Shown: positions 24,957-33,538 of the stretch, piece after piece
How positions within the stretch are numbered: the stretch's first letter is position 1
Layout: each line of letters starts with the position of its first letter
DNA from: Geopseudomonas aromaticivorans
Lineage (GTDB): Bacteria > Pseudomonadota > Gammaproteobacteria > Pseudomonadales > Pseudomonadaceae
Direction of reading: 5' to 3'
Assembly (NCBI RefSeq): GCF_019097855.1
Contig: NZ_JAHRGL010000019.1
Coordinates: forward strand, 1-64,000
DNA length: 64,000 bases
Position numbers and translations under genes: made by a program
The notes under the pieces: model-generated
Databases searched by the model: none
What the model saw: only the letters and a program-made list of their open reading frames with translations
Told to the model about the DNA's origin: nothing

Positions 24957-26258
24957 TTCGAGGCGGGCCACAAAGCCGCCGTCGGGATGATTGGCCAGCA
25001 GCAGCTGGCCGCCATGGCGCTGGGCGGCGCGGCGGGCGATGGCCAGGCCCAGACCATGGCCCGGACTGTCCTGGCCGGGGGCGCGGAAGAATGGCTCACC
25101 GAGCTTGGCCAGGTGTTCGCTGGCCACTCCGGGGCCATGATCGCGTACTTCCAGCACCAGGTGCCGTCCGTCGCGGTGGGCGCCGATTTCCAGTGGCTGG
25201 CCCGCCGGGTTGAAGCGCAGGGCGTTACGCAGCAGGTTGTCCAGCGCCTGCTCGAGCAGCTCCGGCCAGCCTTGCAGGTGCAGTCCCGCGTCCATGTCGA
25301 GGCGGACTTCCTGCTGCGGTGCCAGCAGCCGCGCATCCTCGCGCAGCTTGCCGAGCAGTGCCGGCAGGTCCACCGGCTGTGACTTGCTGCTCTCGGCATC
25401 CACCCGCGCCAGCAGCAGAATCTCGCTGATCAGCGCTTCCAGTCGATCGCACTCCTGCACCAGACGCGGCCACAGGCGCGCGCGCTCTTCGGCGCCGGCG
25501 CGCTCGGCCAGCGCCAGGGCCACGCGCAGGCGCGCCAGCGGCGAGCGCAGTTCGTGGGACACGTCGCGCAGCAGCTGGCGCTGGCTGCCGATCAGGTCCT
25601 GCAGGCGGGCGCCCATGCGGTTGAAGTCGCGCGCCAGGGTGCCCAGTTCGTCGCGACGGCTGGACAGGCGGGCCAGGCTGTTCTGCTGGTAGGCGGCCTG
25701 GCCGAGGTCGTGCACCGCACCGCGCAGGCGGTCGAGCGGGCGGGTGATGGACAGGGTCAGCAGCACGCTGAGCAGGCTCAGCACCACCACGGCGATCAAC
25801 AGGGCGCTGAGCGGCCACAGCAGGCTGTCGCGGTGCCAGGCAGCCAGCTCCTGATGTGGGATGCGGTAGATGAAAAGGTAGGTCTGGCCGCTGTCCGGGC
25901 TGCGGTATTCCTCGGTCAGCCGTCGCCAGGGCAGGCGTTTCTGGTTGTGCTGGCGCGCCTCGAAGGCCGCGGCGCGGGGCGGGAAGGTGCCGCGGACCAG
26001 GGGCTCGCCGGTTTCGTCGAGCACCTGCACGTCGGCGTGCTGGCGATGCTTGTGCTGCACCAGAAAATCCTGGGCGGCCATCGGCCCTTGCTGCTCGAAG
26101 TGCTCAGTCCATTCGGCGGCGACGCCGCGCACGCCGGGATGATGGGCGAGGATCCAGCGATCCTGGTTCAGGGCCTGGCCGAGCAGCAGCGACAGACCGG
26201 CCACCAGGGCGATGGCCAGCCAGAAGGTGGCGAAGATGCGCCAGAACAGTGAACCCAT
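24927..26258 (-). CDS. CpxA/CpxS-like envelope-stress sensor histidine kinase
   Basis: 443 residues: transmembrane helix at about 9-30, periplasmic sensor of about 115 residues, second helix near 148-170, HAMP, then a kinase core with His235 in DVSHELRSPLARL, an N box (DNLLRNALRF) and GHGLGLAI. ATG 26258 has GGAG upstream. Its partner regulator is at 26900-27586 and a Spy-like gene lies between, as in the Pseudomonas Cpx-like locus. A strong terminator separates it from the Spy-like gene, so its expression depends on readthrough or an own promoter. Confidence 0.88.
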   Translation of the reverse strand: MGSLFWRIFATFWLAIALVAGLSLLLGQALNQDRWILAHHPGVRGVAAEWTEHFEQQGPMAAQDFLVQHKHRQHADVQVLDETGEPLVRGTFPPRAAAFEARQHNQKRLPWRRLTEEYRSPDSGQTYLFIYRIPHQELAAWHRDSLLWPLSALLIAVVVLSLLSVLLTLSITRPLDRLRGAVHDLGQAAYQQNSLARLSSRRDELGTLARDFNRMGARLQDLIGSQRQLLRDVSHELRSPLARLRVALALAERAGAEERARLWPRLVQECDRLEALISEILLLARVDAESSKSQPVDLPALLGKLREDARLLAPQQEVRLDMDAGLHLQGWPELLEQALDNLLRNALRFNPAGQPLEIGAHRDGRHLVLEVRDHGPGVASEHLAKLGEPFFRAPGQDSPGHGLGLAIARRAAQRHGGQLLLANHPDGGFVARLELPLSDSAEV

Positions 26259-26290
26259 GGGCGCAGCTCCGTCGTAGCTCGTGCGGGAAT

Positions 26291-26325
26291 AAAAAAACCG
26301 GGACGTCCCTCTGGACGCCCCGGTC
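26291..26325 (-). terminator. Rho-independent terminator between the Spy-like gene and the kinase gene
   Basis: Read on the minus strand, GACCGGGGCGTCC pairs with GGACGTCCCGGT (one mismatch) and is followed by a run of seven T. It sits directly after the Spy-like stop codon and 32 bases before the kinase start. Confidence 0.9.
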
Positions 26326-26330
26326 GGGGG

Positions 26331-26795
26331 TTACTGAGCGGCTTTCTTGTCGCGCTCGGCCTTCCAGGCTTCGAACTCACGGCGTTCGGCGCGGCGCTTT
26401 TCCATGTCCTTCTGCATCTGGTCGAACTGCTTCTGCTGCTCCGGGGTCAGGACGTCGCGGATGGCTTTCTGGTGCTTGTCGCGGTTGGCTTCCTGCTCCT
26501 TCTGCATGGCGGCCTTGTCGGCAGCCGGCAGCTTGTCCAGGTAGCGCTGGGTGATGTCGCGATGGGTCTGCATCTGCTCGCGCATGGCGCCGCGCACTTT
26601 CTGGCGCTGTTCGGGCGTCAGGTCCATTCCCCGCATGATTGAGCCGTCGCGGTGGCCGTCTCCGCGCATCATGTGGCTGTCGTGGTAGCCCTCGCCGCGC
26701 ATGTGGTACGGACCCATGTCGTCCTCGCCGGGGGCGGCGATGGCCAGGGTCGGCAGGCTGGCGGCGAGGAGCAGGGCGGTCAGGGTCTTGCGCAT
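26331..26795 (-). CDS. Spy/CpxP-family periplasmic protein with His/Met-rich segment
   Basis: 154 residues with a signal peptide ending TLAIA-AP at about residue 21. The LTPEQ motifs (DLTPEQRQKV near 58, VLTPEQQKQF near 114) and the alpha-helical, highly charged body define the LTXXQ Spy/CpxP family of periplasmic chaperones and stress sensors. Residues 27-57 are unusually rich in His and Met (YHMRGEGYHDSHMMRGDGHRD), which could bind copper or similar metals; that is inference. A candidate CpxR box lies 83 bases upstream. AAGGAAA precedes the ATG. It is followed at once by a terminator. Confidence 0.85.
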   Translation of the reverse strand: MRKTLTALLLAASLPTLAIAAPGEDDMGPYHMRGEGYHDSHMMRGDGHRDGSIMRGMDLTPEQRQKVRGAMREQMQTHRDITQRYLDKLPAADKAAMQKEQEANRDKHQKAIRDVLTPEQQKQFDQMQKDMEKRRAERREFEAWKAERDKKAAQ

Positions 26796-26877
26796 GATCT
26801 GTTTCCTTCTCGATGACGGCGTGGTCGCCGGATGAGTTCAGTCTAGGGCGCGCAAGGTCAACTGCAGTCAGGCAGGG

Positions 26878-26893
26878 GTAAAGACTGGGTAAA
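26878..26893. promoter_or_regulatory. Candidate CpxR box upstream of the Spy-like gene
   Basis: GTAAA at 26878-26882 and GTAAA at 26889-26893 with six bases between, matching the direct-repeat CpxR pattern (GTAA-N6/7-GTAA). It lies between the cpxR stop and the Spy-like gene, 83 bp before the latter's start. Confidence 0.55.
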
Positions 26894-26899
26894 GGTCGC

Positions 26900-27586
26900 T
26901 CAGGGGGCGTAGTAGTAGCCCCGCCCACGGCTGGCGAGGATGCGCGAACGGCCGTCGGCGTGCAGGCCGAGCTTCTTGCGCAGGTTGCTGATGTGCATGT
27001 CGAGGCTGCGGTCGTAGAGGGTCAGCTTGCGGCCAAGGGCGAGCTGGGCGAGGGTCTGCTTGTCCAGCGGCTCGCCCGGCTGCTTGAGCAGGGCGTCGAG
27101 GATGTGGCTTTCCGAGACGGTCAGGGTGATTTCCTGTTCGCCAAGCATGGCCACGCCGCGGGTAGGGCTGTAGCTCAGGTCGCCCAGCTCCAGGCGGGTG
27201 TTGCTGGCGCTGCCGCCACCCGGCTGTACCCGACGCAGCACGGCGCGCAGGCGGGCGGTCAGTTCGCGCGGGTCGCAGGGCTTGGCCAGATAGTCGTCGG
27301 CGCCCAGCTCCAGGCCGAGGATGCGGTCCAGCGGCTCGCCGCGGGCCGAGAGCATCAGTACCGGCAGCTCGGGATGCTCGCTGCGCAGCTGCTTGAGCAA
27401 CTCCAGGCCGCTGCCGTCGGGCAGCATGACATCCAGCACCACGGCGTCCGGCGCCTGTCCGGCCAGCGCCTGGCGTGCGCTCACGCCGTCGTGGCAGGCC
27501 TGCACGCGAAAGCCTTCCTGGCCAAGCCAGGCAGCCAGCAGGTCGGTGAGCTCGCGGTCGTCGTCGATCAGCAGCAGGTCGTTCAT
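26900..27586 (-). CDS. cpxR: CpxR-like OmpR-family response regulator
   Basis: 228 residues. The receiver has DDD at 8-10, phosphoacceptor Asp52 in VVLDVMLPDG and Lys in AKPCDPREL. The C-terminus is an OmpR-type winged helix (LDMHISNLRKKLG...RGRGYYYAP). ATG 27586 gives normal length, though the upstream ribosome site is weak. It is followed by the Spy-like gene and the sensor kinase gene on the same strand, so the three form a Cpx-type regulon. Symbol by analogy with the Pseudomonas Cpx locus. Confidence 0.85.
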   Translation of the reverse strand: MNDLLLIDDDRELTDLLAAWLGQEGFRVQACHDGVSARQALAGQAPDAVVLDVMLPDGSGLELLKQLRSEHPELPVLMLSARGEPLDRILGLELGADDYLAKPCDPRELTARLRAVLRRVQPGGGSASNTRLELGDLSYSPTRGVAMLGEQEITLTVSESHILDALLKQPGEPLDKQTLAQLALGRKLTLYDRSLDMHISNLRKKLGLHADGRSRILASRGRGYYYAP

Positions 27587-27629
27587 GGGGGGCTCGGCTG
27601 GCGCGCCGGACAAGGGCGCGCCCGGTGGC

Positions 27630-27929
27630 TCAGGGCAGGGTCTGGCGGAACGGCTTGACCACCACCTCGGCGTAGACGCCAGCGGCACAGAAGGGGTCGG
27701 CGTCGGCCCAGGTGCGGGCGGCTTCCAGGGAATCGAATTCGGCGACGATCAGACTGCCGGTGAAGCCGGCCGGACCCGGATCGTTGCTGTCGATGGCCGG
27801 ATGCGGGCCGGCGAGTACCAGGCGGCCGGCGTCCTGCAGTGCGGTGAGGCGTTCGAGGTGGGCCGGGCGGTTGGCCAGGCGGGCTTCGAGGGAGTTGGCA
27901 GCGTCGCTGGCGATGATGGCGTAGAGCAT
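27630..27929 (-). CDS. YciI-family protein
   Basis: 99 residues of the YciI fold: MLYAIIASD at the start, [24 protein letters not shown] with the conserved His and Asp-Gly, and [23 protein letters not shown]. Members resemble muconolactone isomerase and are probably small enzymes; the reaction here is unknown. Its ATG is separated by one base from the stop of yciB, so the two genes are translationally linked, as they are neighbours in many genomes. Confidence 0.9.
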   Translation of the reverse strand: MLYAIIASDAANSLEARLANRPAHLERLTALQDAGRLVLAGPHPAIDSNDPGPAGFTGSLIVAEFDSLEAARTWADADPFCAAGVYAEVVVKPFRQTLP

Positions 27930-27930
27930 G

Positions 27931-28527
27931 TCAGTCCTTGGGGGCGTTTTTTTCGGGGGCGGCGTCTTGCATGTGGCGGGCGAGGAAGACGCCCTGGCCG
28001 AGCATGAACAGCAGGGTCAGGCCGAGGCTGCCGAAGACTTTGAAGTCGACCCAGTATTCGTGGAAGGTGAAGGCCACGTAGAGGTTGGCCAGGCCGCAGA
28101 ACACGAAGAAGGCCACCCAGGCCAGGTTCAGGCGGGTCCACAGCGGCTGCGGCAGCGATACGGCGTGGCCCATGATGCGCTGGATCAGCGGCTTGTCGCC
28201 GATGAACTGGCTGGCGGCGAAGCCGAGGGCGAATAGCCAGTTGACCGCCGGCGCCTTCCACTTGAGGAAGGTCTCGCTGTGGAAGGCCAGGGTCATGCTG
28301 CCGAACAGCAGGCAGGCGAGCAGGGTGATCCACTGGCCCTTTTCCAGTTTGCGCTGCGTGGCGAAGATCAGGCCGTAGACCACCAAAGAGGCGCCGATCA
28401 GCACGGCGGTGGCGCTGAACACACCGCCGACGCTCAGGCTGTGCCCGGCGAGCTCGAGGGTGCGCGGCTCCATCTTGTAGGTGATGAAGAACAGGATCAG
28501 CGGGATGAAGTCGATGAATTGTTTCAC
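27931..28527 (-). CDS. yciB: Inner-membrane septation protein YciB/IspA
   Basis: 198 residues, starting with GTG 28527 to give the classical beginning [18 protein letters not shown]. About five transmembrane helices follow, with GKQW-like [21 protein letters not shown] and [20 protein letters not shown] typical of the family. It contributes to envelope synthesis and septation in enterics and Shigella. Divergent from the rnm gene; immediately upstream of yciI. The C-terminal tail is charged and variable. Confidence 0.92.
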   Translation of the reverse strand: MKQFIDFIPLILFFITYKMEPRTLELAGHSLSVGGVFSATAVLIGASLVVYGLIFATQRKLEKGQWITLLACLLFGSMTLAFHSETFLKWKAPAVNWLFALGFAASQFIGDKPLIQRIMGHAVSLPQPLWTRLNLAWVAFFVFCGLANLYVAFTFHEYWVDFKVFGSLGLTLLFMLGQGVFLARHMQDAAPEKNAPKD

Positions 28528-28593
28528 GGCACACGCCACAGGCAGGATGAGGGGGCATAATAACAGACCAACAAAGACGGAAAAGCCTCGCCC

Positions 28594-29454
28594 ATGTACG
28601 TTGATCTGCACTGTCACAGTACCGCCTCCGACGGCATGCTAACGCCTGCGGGAGTGGTGGCGCGGGCGCATGAGCGGGGCGTGGGTGTGCTGGCGCTGAC
28701 CGACCACGATACCCTCGATGGCTTGCCCGAGGCGCGCATCGAGGCCGAGCGGCTGGGCATCGAACTGATCGACGGCATCGAGCTGTCCTGCACCTGGAAC
28801 GGCGCGACCATCCATGTGCTCGGCTATGCCTTCGCGCCCGAGGCGCCCGCCCTGCAGCAGGCCATCGCGGCACTGCACGCGGGGCGCTGGGCACGCTCCG
28901 AGGAGATCGACCGGCGCCTGGCAGTCAAGGGCATGCCCGGCTGCCTGGAAGGCGCCCGGATGGTGCAGCAGGAGCGCGGCGACAGCGGCAATGCGCCGTC
29001 GCGGCCGCACTTCGCCGAGTTCATGGTGCGTGCCGGCTTCGTCAAGGATCATGCCCAGGCGTTCCAGCGCTGGCTGGGCGCCGGCAAGCTGGGTGACGTC
29101 AAGCAGCACTGGCCGACGCTGGAGAGCACCCTGGAAACCCTGCGCGCCTCCGGCGCCTCGATCAGTCTGGCGCATCCCTGCCATTACGACTTTACTCGGA
29201 CTAAAAGGCGCAAGCTGGTGGCCGATTTCGCCGCCGGCGGCGGACATGCGCTGGAAGTGTCCAACGGCCCGCAAGTGGACAGTCAGGTCGGCATGCTGGT
29301 CAACCTCGCCCGCGAGTTCGGCCTGCTGGCCACTGCCGGCAGTGATTTTCACGGGCCGCGGCAATGGTCCGAACTGGGCAGCTACCGCGGCTTGCCCGCC
29401 GATGTGGCGCTGTTGTGGCCGCGTTTGGCTCGGATGGAACACCCTACCAGTTAA
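28594..29454 (+). CDS. rnm: PHP-domain 5'-3' exoribonuclease RNase AM (YciV/TrpH family)
   Basis: 286 residues. The PHP metal motifs are all present: [11 protein letters not shown] at the start, [27 protein letters not shown] and AGSDFHG. In E. coli the homologue YciV (Rnm) is a 5'-3' exonuclease acting in rRNA maturation and on short RNAs. It precedes yciO by ten bases, the same order as yciV-yciO in E. coli, so they are likely co-transcribed. Confidence 0.9.
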   Translation: MYVDLHCHSTASDGMLTPAGVVARAHERGVGVLALTDHDTLDGLPEARIEAERLGIELIDGIELSCTWNGATIHVLGYAFAPEAPALQQAIAALHAGRWARSEEIDRRLAVKGMPGCLEGARMVQQERGDSGNAPSRPHFAEFMVRAGFVKDHAQAFQRWLGAGKLGDVKQHWPTLESTLETLRASGASISLAHPCHYDFTRTKRRKLVADFAAGGGHALEVSNGPQVDSQVGMLVNLAREFGLLATAGSDFHGPRQWSELGSYRGLPADVALLWPRLARMEHPTS

Positions 29455-29463
29455 GGAGCGGCC

Positions 29464-30093
29464 ATGAGCCAGTTCTTCCAGATTCATGCGGAAAACCCGC
29501 AGGCACGGCTGGTCAAGCAGGCCGTGGACATCATTCGCGAGGGCGGCGTGGCGGTCTATCCGACCGACTCCTCCTATGCCCTCGGCTGCCAGATCGGCAA
29601 CAAGAGTGCGATCGACCGTATCCGCCACCTGCGCCGGCTGGATGACAAGCACAACTTCACCCTGCTGTGCCGCGACCTGTCGCAGCTTGGCGAGTACGCC
29701 AAGGTCGACACCAGCGCCTTTCGCCTGCTCAAGGCGCACACGCCGGGCCCCTACACCTTCATCCTCGACGCCACCCGCGAAGTGCCGCGCATGCTGCTGC
29801 ATCCCAAGCGCCGCACCATCGGCCTGCGCGTGCCCGGCAATCCCATCACCCACGCGCTGCTGGCCGAACTGGGCGAGCCGCTGATGAGCGTGAGCCTGAT
29901 CATGCCGGGTGACGAGCAGCCGCTGAGCGATCCCTACGAGATCCGCGACCGCCTGGACAAGCTGGTCGACCTGATCATCGATGGCGGCTACGGCAGCCTC
30001 GAAGCCTCCACCGTGATCAGTCTGCTGGGCGGCGAGCCCGAGGTGATCCGCGAAGGCTGCGGCGATCCCGAGCCGTTCCGGGAACCGGCCTGA
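29464..30093 (+). CDS. yciO: YciO, TsaC/Sua5-family threonylcarbamoyl-AMP synthase-like protein
   Basis: 209 residues. VAVYPTDSSYALGCQIGNKSAI is the conserved N-terminal nucleotide-binding block; the KHNFTLLCRDLSQL, HTPGPYTFIL and RTIGLRVPGNP segments continue the YrdC fold. YciO is a paralogue of TsaC with uncertain in vivo role in t6A formation. AAGGAGC precedes the ATG. It sits between rnm and scpA. A TsaB gene (t6A pathway) is elsewhere in the window at 54511. Confidence 0.92.
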   Translation: MSQFFQIHAENPQARLVKQAVDIIREGGVAVYPTDSSYALGCQIGNKSAIDRIRHLRRLDDKHNFTLLCRDLSQLGEYAKVDTSAFRLLKAHTPGPYTFILDATREVPRMLLHPKRRTIGLRVPGNPITHALLAELGEPLMSVSLIMPGDEQPLSDPYEIRDRLDKLVDLIIDGGYGSLEASTVISLLGGEPEVIREGCGDPEPFREPA

Positions 30094-30121
30094 TGCGCGC
30101 TGAGCGTTGCGGGTTGGTCGG

Positions 30122-30994
30122 GTGAGCGAGCCGGCATTGCCCGACGCGGCGCTGGCGACCGAGGCCATCCCCGAGCAGCTGCCACTGGCGCTGGTCTATG
30201 GCGCGGCCTTCACCGAGCTGCCGCAGGACCTGTACATCCCGCCGGATGCCCTCGAGGTGTTCCTCGAGGCCTTCGAGGGACCGCTGGACCTGCTGCTGTA
30301 CCTGATCCGCAAGCAGAACATCGATATCCTCGACATCCCGGTGGCTGAGATCACCCGCCAGTACATGGGCTATGTCGAGCTGATGAAGTCGGTGCACCTG
30401 GAGCTGGCGGCTGAGTACCTGGTGATGGCGGCGATGCTCGCCGAGATCAAGTCGCGCATGTTGCTGCCGCGTTCCAGCGAGGCGCTGGACGACGAGGAAG
30501 ATCCGCGCGCCGAGCTGATCCGCCGGCTGCAGGAATACGAGCGTTTCAAGCAGGCCGCCGAGGAGCTGGATGCCCTGCCGCGGCTGGGTCGCGACCTGCA
30601 CACCGCGCTGCTGCCGGCGCCGGAGGCGCGGGCGCGCACGCTGCTGCCGGAAGTGAGCCTGGACGAGGTCCTGCTGGCGATGGCCGAGGTGATGCGCCGC
30701 GCCGAGCTGTTCGAGAGCCACCAGGTCACCCGCGAGCTGCTGTCCACCCGCGAGCGCATGAGCGATGTGCTGGCGCGCCTGCAGGGCGGCGGCTTCGTCG
30801 CCTTCATCGCGCTGTTCACTGTCGAGGAGGGCAAGCTCGGGGTGGTGGTGACCTTCATGGCGATTCTCGAGCTGGTCAAGGAGTCGCTGGTCGAGCTGGT
30901 GCAGAACGAGCCGTTCACGCCCATTCATGTGCGTCTGCGCGGTGAAAGTGAAGCGGTTGAACAGAGTCTGGTTGTGGAGAGCGTTGCCGAATGA
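30122..30994 (+). CDS. scpA: Segregation and condensation protein A
   Basis: 290 residues from GTG 30122, 28 bases after yciO. The kleisin core begins LEVFLEAFEGPLDLLLYLIRKQNIDILDIPVAEITRQYM and continues with EYLVMAAMLAEIKSRMLLP, followed by the acidic linker DDEEDPRAELIRRL and the C-terminal winged helix. The N-terminal 45 residues are variable, so the exact start is uncertain. ScpA bridges SMC heads with ScpB. The stop overlaps the scpB start by four bases (ATGA). Confidence 0.93.
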   Translation: MSEPALPDAALATEAIPEQLPLALVYGAAFTELPQDLYIPPDALEVFLEAFEGPLDLLLYLIRKQNIDILDIPVAEITRQYMGYVELMKSVHLELAAEYLVMAAMLAEIKSRMLLPRSSEALDDEEDPRAELIRRLQEYERFKQAAEELDALPRLGRDLHTALLPAPEARARTLLPEVSLDEVLLAMAEVMRRAELFESHQVTRELLSTRERMSDVLARLQGGGFVAFIALFTVEEGKLGVVVTFMAILELVKESLVELVQNEPFTPIHVRLRGESEAVEQSLVVESVAE

Positions 30995-31767
30995 ATCTTG
31001 CCGATCCGCGCCAGCTGGCGACGGTGCTCGAGGCGATCCTGCTGGCGGCTGGCAAGCCGCTGCCGCTGGAGCGCCTGGCCGAGCTGTTCGACGAGCATGA
31101 GCGTCCCTCGCCCAAGCTGCTGCGCGAGGCTCTCGGGGTACTGGGCGGCTCCTGCCTGGGGCGTGGCTTCGAACTCAGCGAGGTGGCCTCCGGCTACCGC
31201 CTGCAGGTGCGCGAGCGCTTCTCGCCCTGGGTCGGCCGGCTGTCGGAGGAGCGCCCGCAGCGCTACTCGCGGGCGCTGCTGGAGACCCTGGCGCTGATCG
31301 CCTACCGCCAGCCGATCACCCGTGGCGAGATCGAGGAGGTGCGCGGTGTGGCAGTCAACAGCAACATCGTCAAGACCCTGCTTGAGCGTGAGTGGATCCG
31401 CGTGGTCGGCTACCGCGAGGTGCCGGGGCGGCCGGCGATGTTCGCCACCACCCGGGAGTTCCTCGACAACTTCAATCTGAAGAATCTCGACGAGCTGCCG
31501 CCGCTGGCCGCACTGCGCGAGCTGGAGCCGCGGCTGCCGACGGAGGATCTCGATCCCGAGGTGCCGGCCAGTCTGCAGGCGCGCGCCGACCTGGCCCTGG
31601 CCGAAGACGGCGAGGAGGCCTCTGGCGAGCCGCGCAGCGAAACCAACTTCCGCAGCCTGCTGGCCGAGCTGGATGCGATGGAGCAGGGGTTGAAGAGCGA
31701 TTTCGACGACCTGCCGCAACTGCAGCTGGACGATGAGGACGCTGCCGCCGTCGAGCGGGCCGACTGA
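30991..31767 (+). CDS. scpB: Segregation and condensation protein B
   Basis: 258 residues. The two winged-helix domains are seen in order: LATVLEAILLAAGKPLPLERLAELF and RALLETLALIAYRQPITRGEIEEVRGV...LLEREWIRVVGYREVPGRPAMFATT. The C-terminal 80 residues are an acidic extension without clear structure. It overlaps scpA by four bases, and rluB follows after 134 bases, the order known in Pseudomonas. Confidence 0.95.
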   Translation: MNLADPRQLATVLEAILLAAGKPLPLERLAELFDEHERPSPKLLREALGVLGGSCLGRGFELSEVASGYRLQVRERFSPWVGRLSEERPQRYSRALLETLALIAYRQPITRGEIEEVRGVAVNSNIVKTLLEREWIRVVGYREVPGRPAMFATTREFLDNFNLKNLDELPPLAALRELEPRLPTEDLDPEVPASLQARADLALAEDGEEASGEPRSETNFRSLLAELDAMEQGLKSDFDDLPQLQLDDEDAAAVERAD

Positions 31768-31901
31768 CGCGCTGCTGCCGTGCTGCAGGTCCAGCCGGTC
31801 GCCTGCAGGGTGCGCGTAGCCCGCTGTCGGCGTATGATGCGCGCCCGCTCTTGCAGATAGAGCCAGTTCACAGAATCCGGTTACACCGGGAGGTGCCCAG
31901 A

Positions 31902-33005
31902 ATGAACGAAGAATACAGTTCCGCCGAGTCCGCCGAAGAGTACCGCCCTGCTGGCGAAAAGCTGCAGAAGGTGCTGGCGCGCATGGGCGTCGGCTCGCGC
32001 CGTGACGTCGAGGAGTGGATCGCCCGCGGCCGCATCAAGGTCAACGGCGTCGACGCCACCCTCGGCCAGCGCATCGGCTACAAGGACGCCATCGCCCTCG
32101 ACGGCCGCCTGCTGCGTCGCGAGGAAGACGAAGTGGTGCGCCGCGTACTGATCTACAACAAGCCGGAAGGCGAGGTCTGCACCCGCTCCGATCCGGAAGG
32201 CCGGCCGACCGTGTTCGACCGCCTGCCGCGGCCGAAGAGCGGCCGCTGGATCAACATCGGCCGTCTCGACATCAACACCACCGGCCTGCTGATGTTCACC
32301 ACCGACGGCGAGCTGGCCAACCGCCTGATGCACCCGTCCTACGAGATGGACCGCGAATACGCCGTGCGCGTGCGTGGCGAAGTCACCGACGAGATGCTCG
32401 AGAACCTGAAGAACGGCGTGGTGCTCGAGGATGGCCCGGCGCGCTTCACCGACATCAAGGAAGCCCCGCAGGGCGACGGCTTCAACCGCTGGTTCCATTG
32501 CGTGGTGATGGAAGGCCGCAACCGCGAGGTGCGTCGCCTGTGGGAGTCTCAGGGGCTGGTGGTCAGCCGTCTGAAGCGCGTGCGCTTCGGTCCGGTGTTC
32601 CTCACCGCCGACATGTCGGTAGGCCGCTGGCGCGAGATGGGCCAGGCCGAGGTGGATATCCTCGCCGGCGAAGTCGGCCTCAAGCCGATGGCCCTGCCGG
32701 GGATGACCGGCAAGGCGCGCGACAAGCTCGATCGCCAGCAGCGCAAGTCCGCCAAGCCGGTAGCGGGCGAGCGTAGCCGTTCGTCGCGCGGCGACGGCCG
32801 GGGTGAGGGTCGCGGACAGGGTTCGCAGCTGGCCGAGCGTCCTGCCGACGTCAAGCGTAGCCAGCGTCCGGCCAAGGGCCGTGACGAGCGCTCCTCGCCG
32901 AACCTGACCGAGCGTCCGTCGCGTCAGCCGGCCGCAGCGCAGCCGGGCAAGCGTCGTTCGCAGCCGGCGGGCGAAGGGCAGCGCCCGGGCTTTCGTCGGA
33001 AGTAA
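31902..33005 (+). CDS. rluB: 23S rRNA pseudouridine-2605 synthase RluB
   Basis: 367 residues. An S4 RNA-binding domain (EKLQKVLARMGVGSRRDVEEWIARGRIKVNG) is followed by the RsuA-type catalytic domain with GRLDINTTGLLMFTTDGELANRLMHP, where the Asp is the catalytic residue. The last 90 residues are a Lys/Arg/Ser/Gly/Gln-rich tail (SRSSRGDGRGEGRGQGS) typical of RluB in Pseudomonas and likely to bind RNA. GGGAGGT precedes ATG 31902. A strong hairpin terminator follows. Confidence 0.93.
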   Translation: MNEEYSSAESAEEYRPAGEKLQKVLARMGVGSRRDVEEWIARGRIKVNGVDATLGQRIGYKDAIALDGRLLRREEDEVVRRVLIYNKPEGEVCTRSDPEGRPTVFDRLPRPKSGRWINIGRLDINTTGLLMFTTDGELANRLMHPSYEMDREYAVRVRGEVTDEMLENLKNGVVLEDGPARFTDIKEAPQGDGFNRWFHCVVMEGRNREVRRLWESQGLVVSRLKRVRFGPVFLTADMSVGRWREMGQAEVDILAGEVGLKPMALPGMTGKARDKLDRQQRKSAKPVAGERSRSSRGDGRGEGRGQGSQLAERPADVKRSQRPAKGRDERSSPNLTERPSRQPAAAQPGKRRSQPAGEGQRPGFRRK

Positions 33006-33034
33006 GCCACTGCCAGGAGGCGTGGCTGAAGGAA

Positions 33035-33060
33035 AGAAGGCGACCCGCGGGTCGCCTTCT
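33035..33060. terminator. Bidirectional terminator between rluB and gdx
   Basis: A perfect 12-bp palindrome, AGAAGGCGACCC / GGGTCGCCTTCT with GC at the centre, flanked by TTT on both strands when read outward. It lies between two convergent genes and can serve both. Confidence 0.88.
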
Positions 33061-33080
33061 TTGTGTCTGCGTTTTAATCC

Positions 33081-33395
33081 TCAGCTGGCCAGCTTCAGAC
33101 CGACCAGGCCGGCAACGATCAGCAGCACGCTGCACAGCCGCAGCGGGCTCAGCGCTTCGCCGAACAGCAGGATCCCGGCCAGCACGGTGCCAACCGCACC
33201 GATGCCGGTCCAGATCGCATAGGCGGTGCCCAGCGGCAGCTCTTTCATCGCCAGTCCGAGCAGGGCGATGCTGGCGAGCATGGCGGCGACGGTCAGGATG
33301 GTGGGCAGCGGGCGGCTGAAGCCGTCGGTGTATTTCAGGCCGACGGCCCAGCCGACCTCGAGCAGGCCGGCGAACAGCAGGATAAGCCAAGGCAT
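33081..33395 (-). CDS. sugE: Guanidinium exporter of the SMR family (Gdx/SugE)
   Basis: 104 residues with four transmembrane helices. Glu13 in [13 protein letters not shown] is the conserved coupling acid, and the Gly15-Trp16 pair and the [19 protein letters not shown] helix match the SugE/Gdx subtype rather than the drug-exporting EmrE subtype. Gdx exchanges protons for guanidinium. The guanidine-II riboswitch in its leader supports this substrate directly. AGGAGG lies before ATG 33395. It converges on rluB with a shared terminator. Confidence 0.92.
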   Translation of the reverse strand: MPWLILLFAGLLEVGWAVGLKYTDGFSRPLPTILTVAAMLASIALLGLAMKELPLGTAYAIWTGIGAVGTVLAGILLFGEALSPLRLCSVLLIVAGLVGLKLAS

Positions 33396-33420
33396 GGGAA
33401 GCCTCCTCCAGTGCTAAGGA

Positions 33421-33470
33421 AGGGGCCGTCCCCGGGTGGTCACTCGACAAGTGCTGAGGTCGTCCTCAGG
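33421..33470 (-). promoter_or_regulatory. Guanidine-II riboswitch (mini-ykkC) in the gdx leader
   Basis: On the minus strand two hairpins follow one another. P1 is CTGAGG-ACGA-CCTCAG (33469 to 33454) and P2 is GGGG-ACGG-CCCC (33433 to 33422), with a 20-base linker. Both loops fit the diagnostic ACGR. The ribosome site GGAGGAGG follows about 15 bases later, the typical layout for a translational guanidine-II switch that turns on an exporter when guanidinium is present. Confidence 0.9.
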
Positions 33471-33538
33471 TGCAGCGCATTATCCATGTGCACCCATTTG
33501 GGGCAAGCGACGGTGGTCGCCGGCCCCCGTGATGGAAC

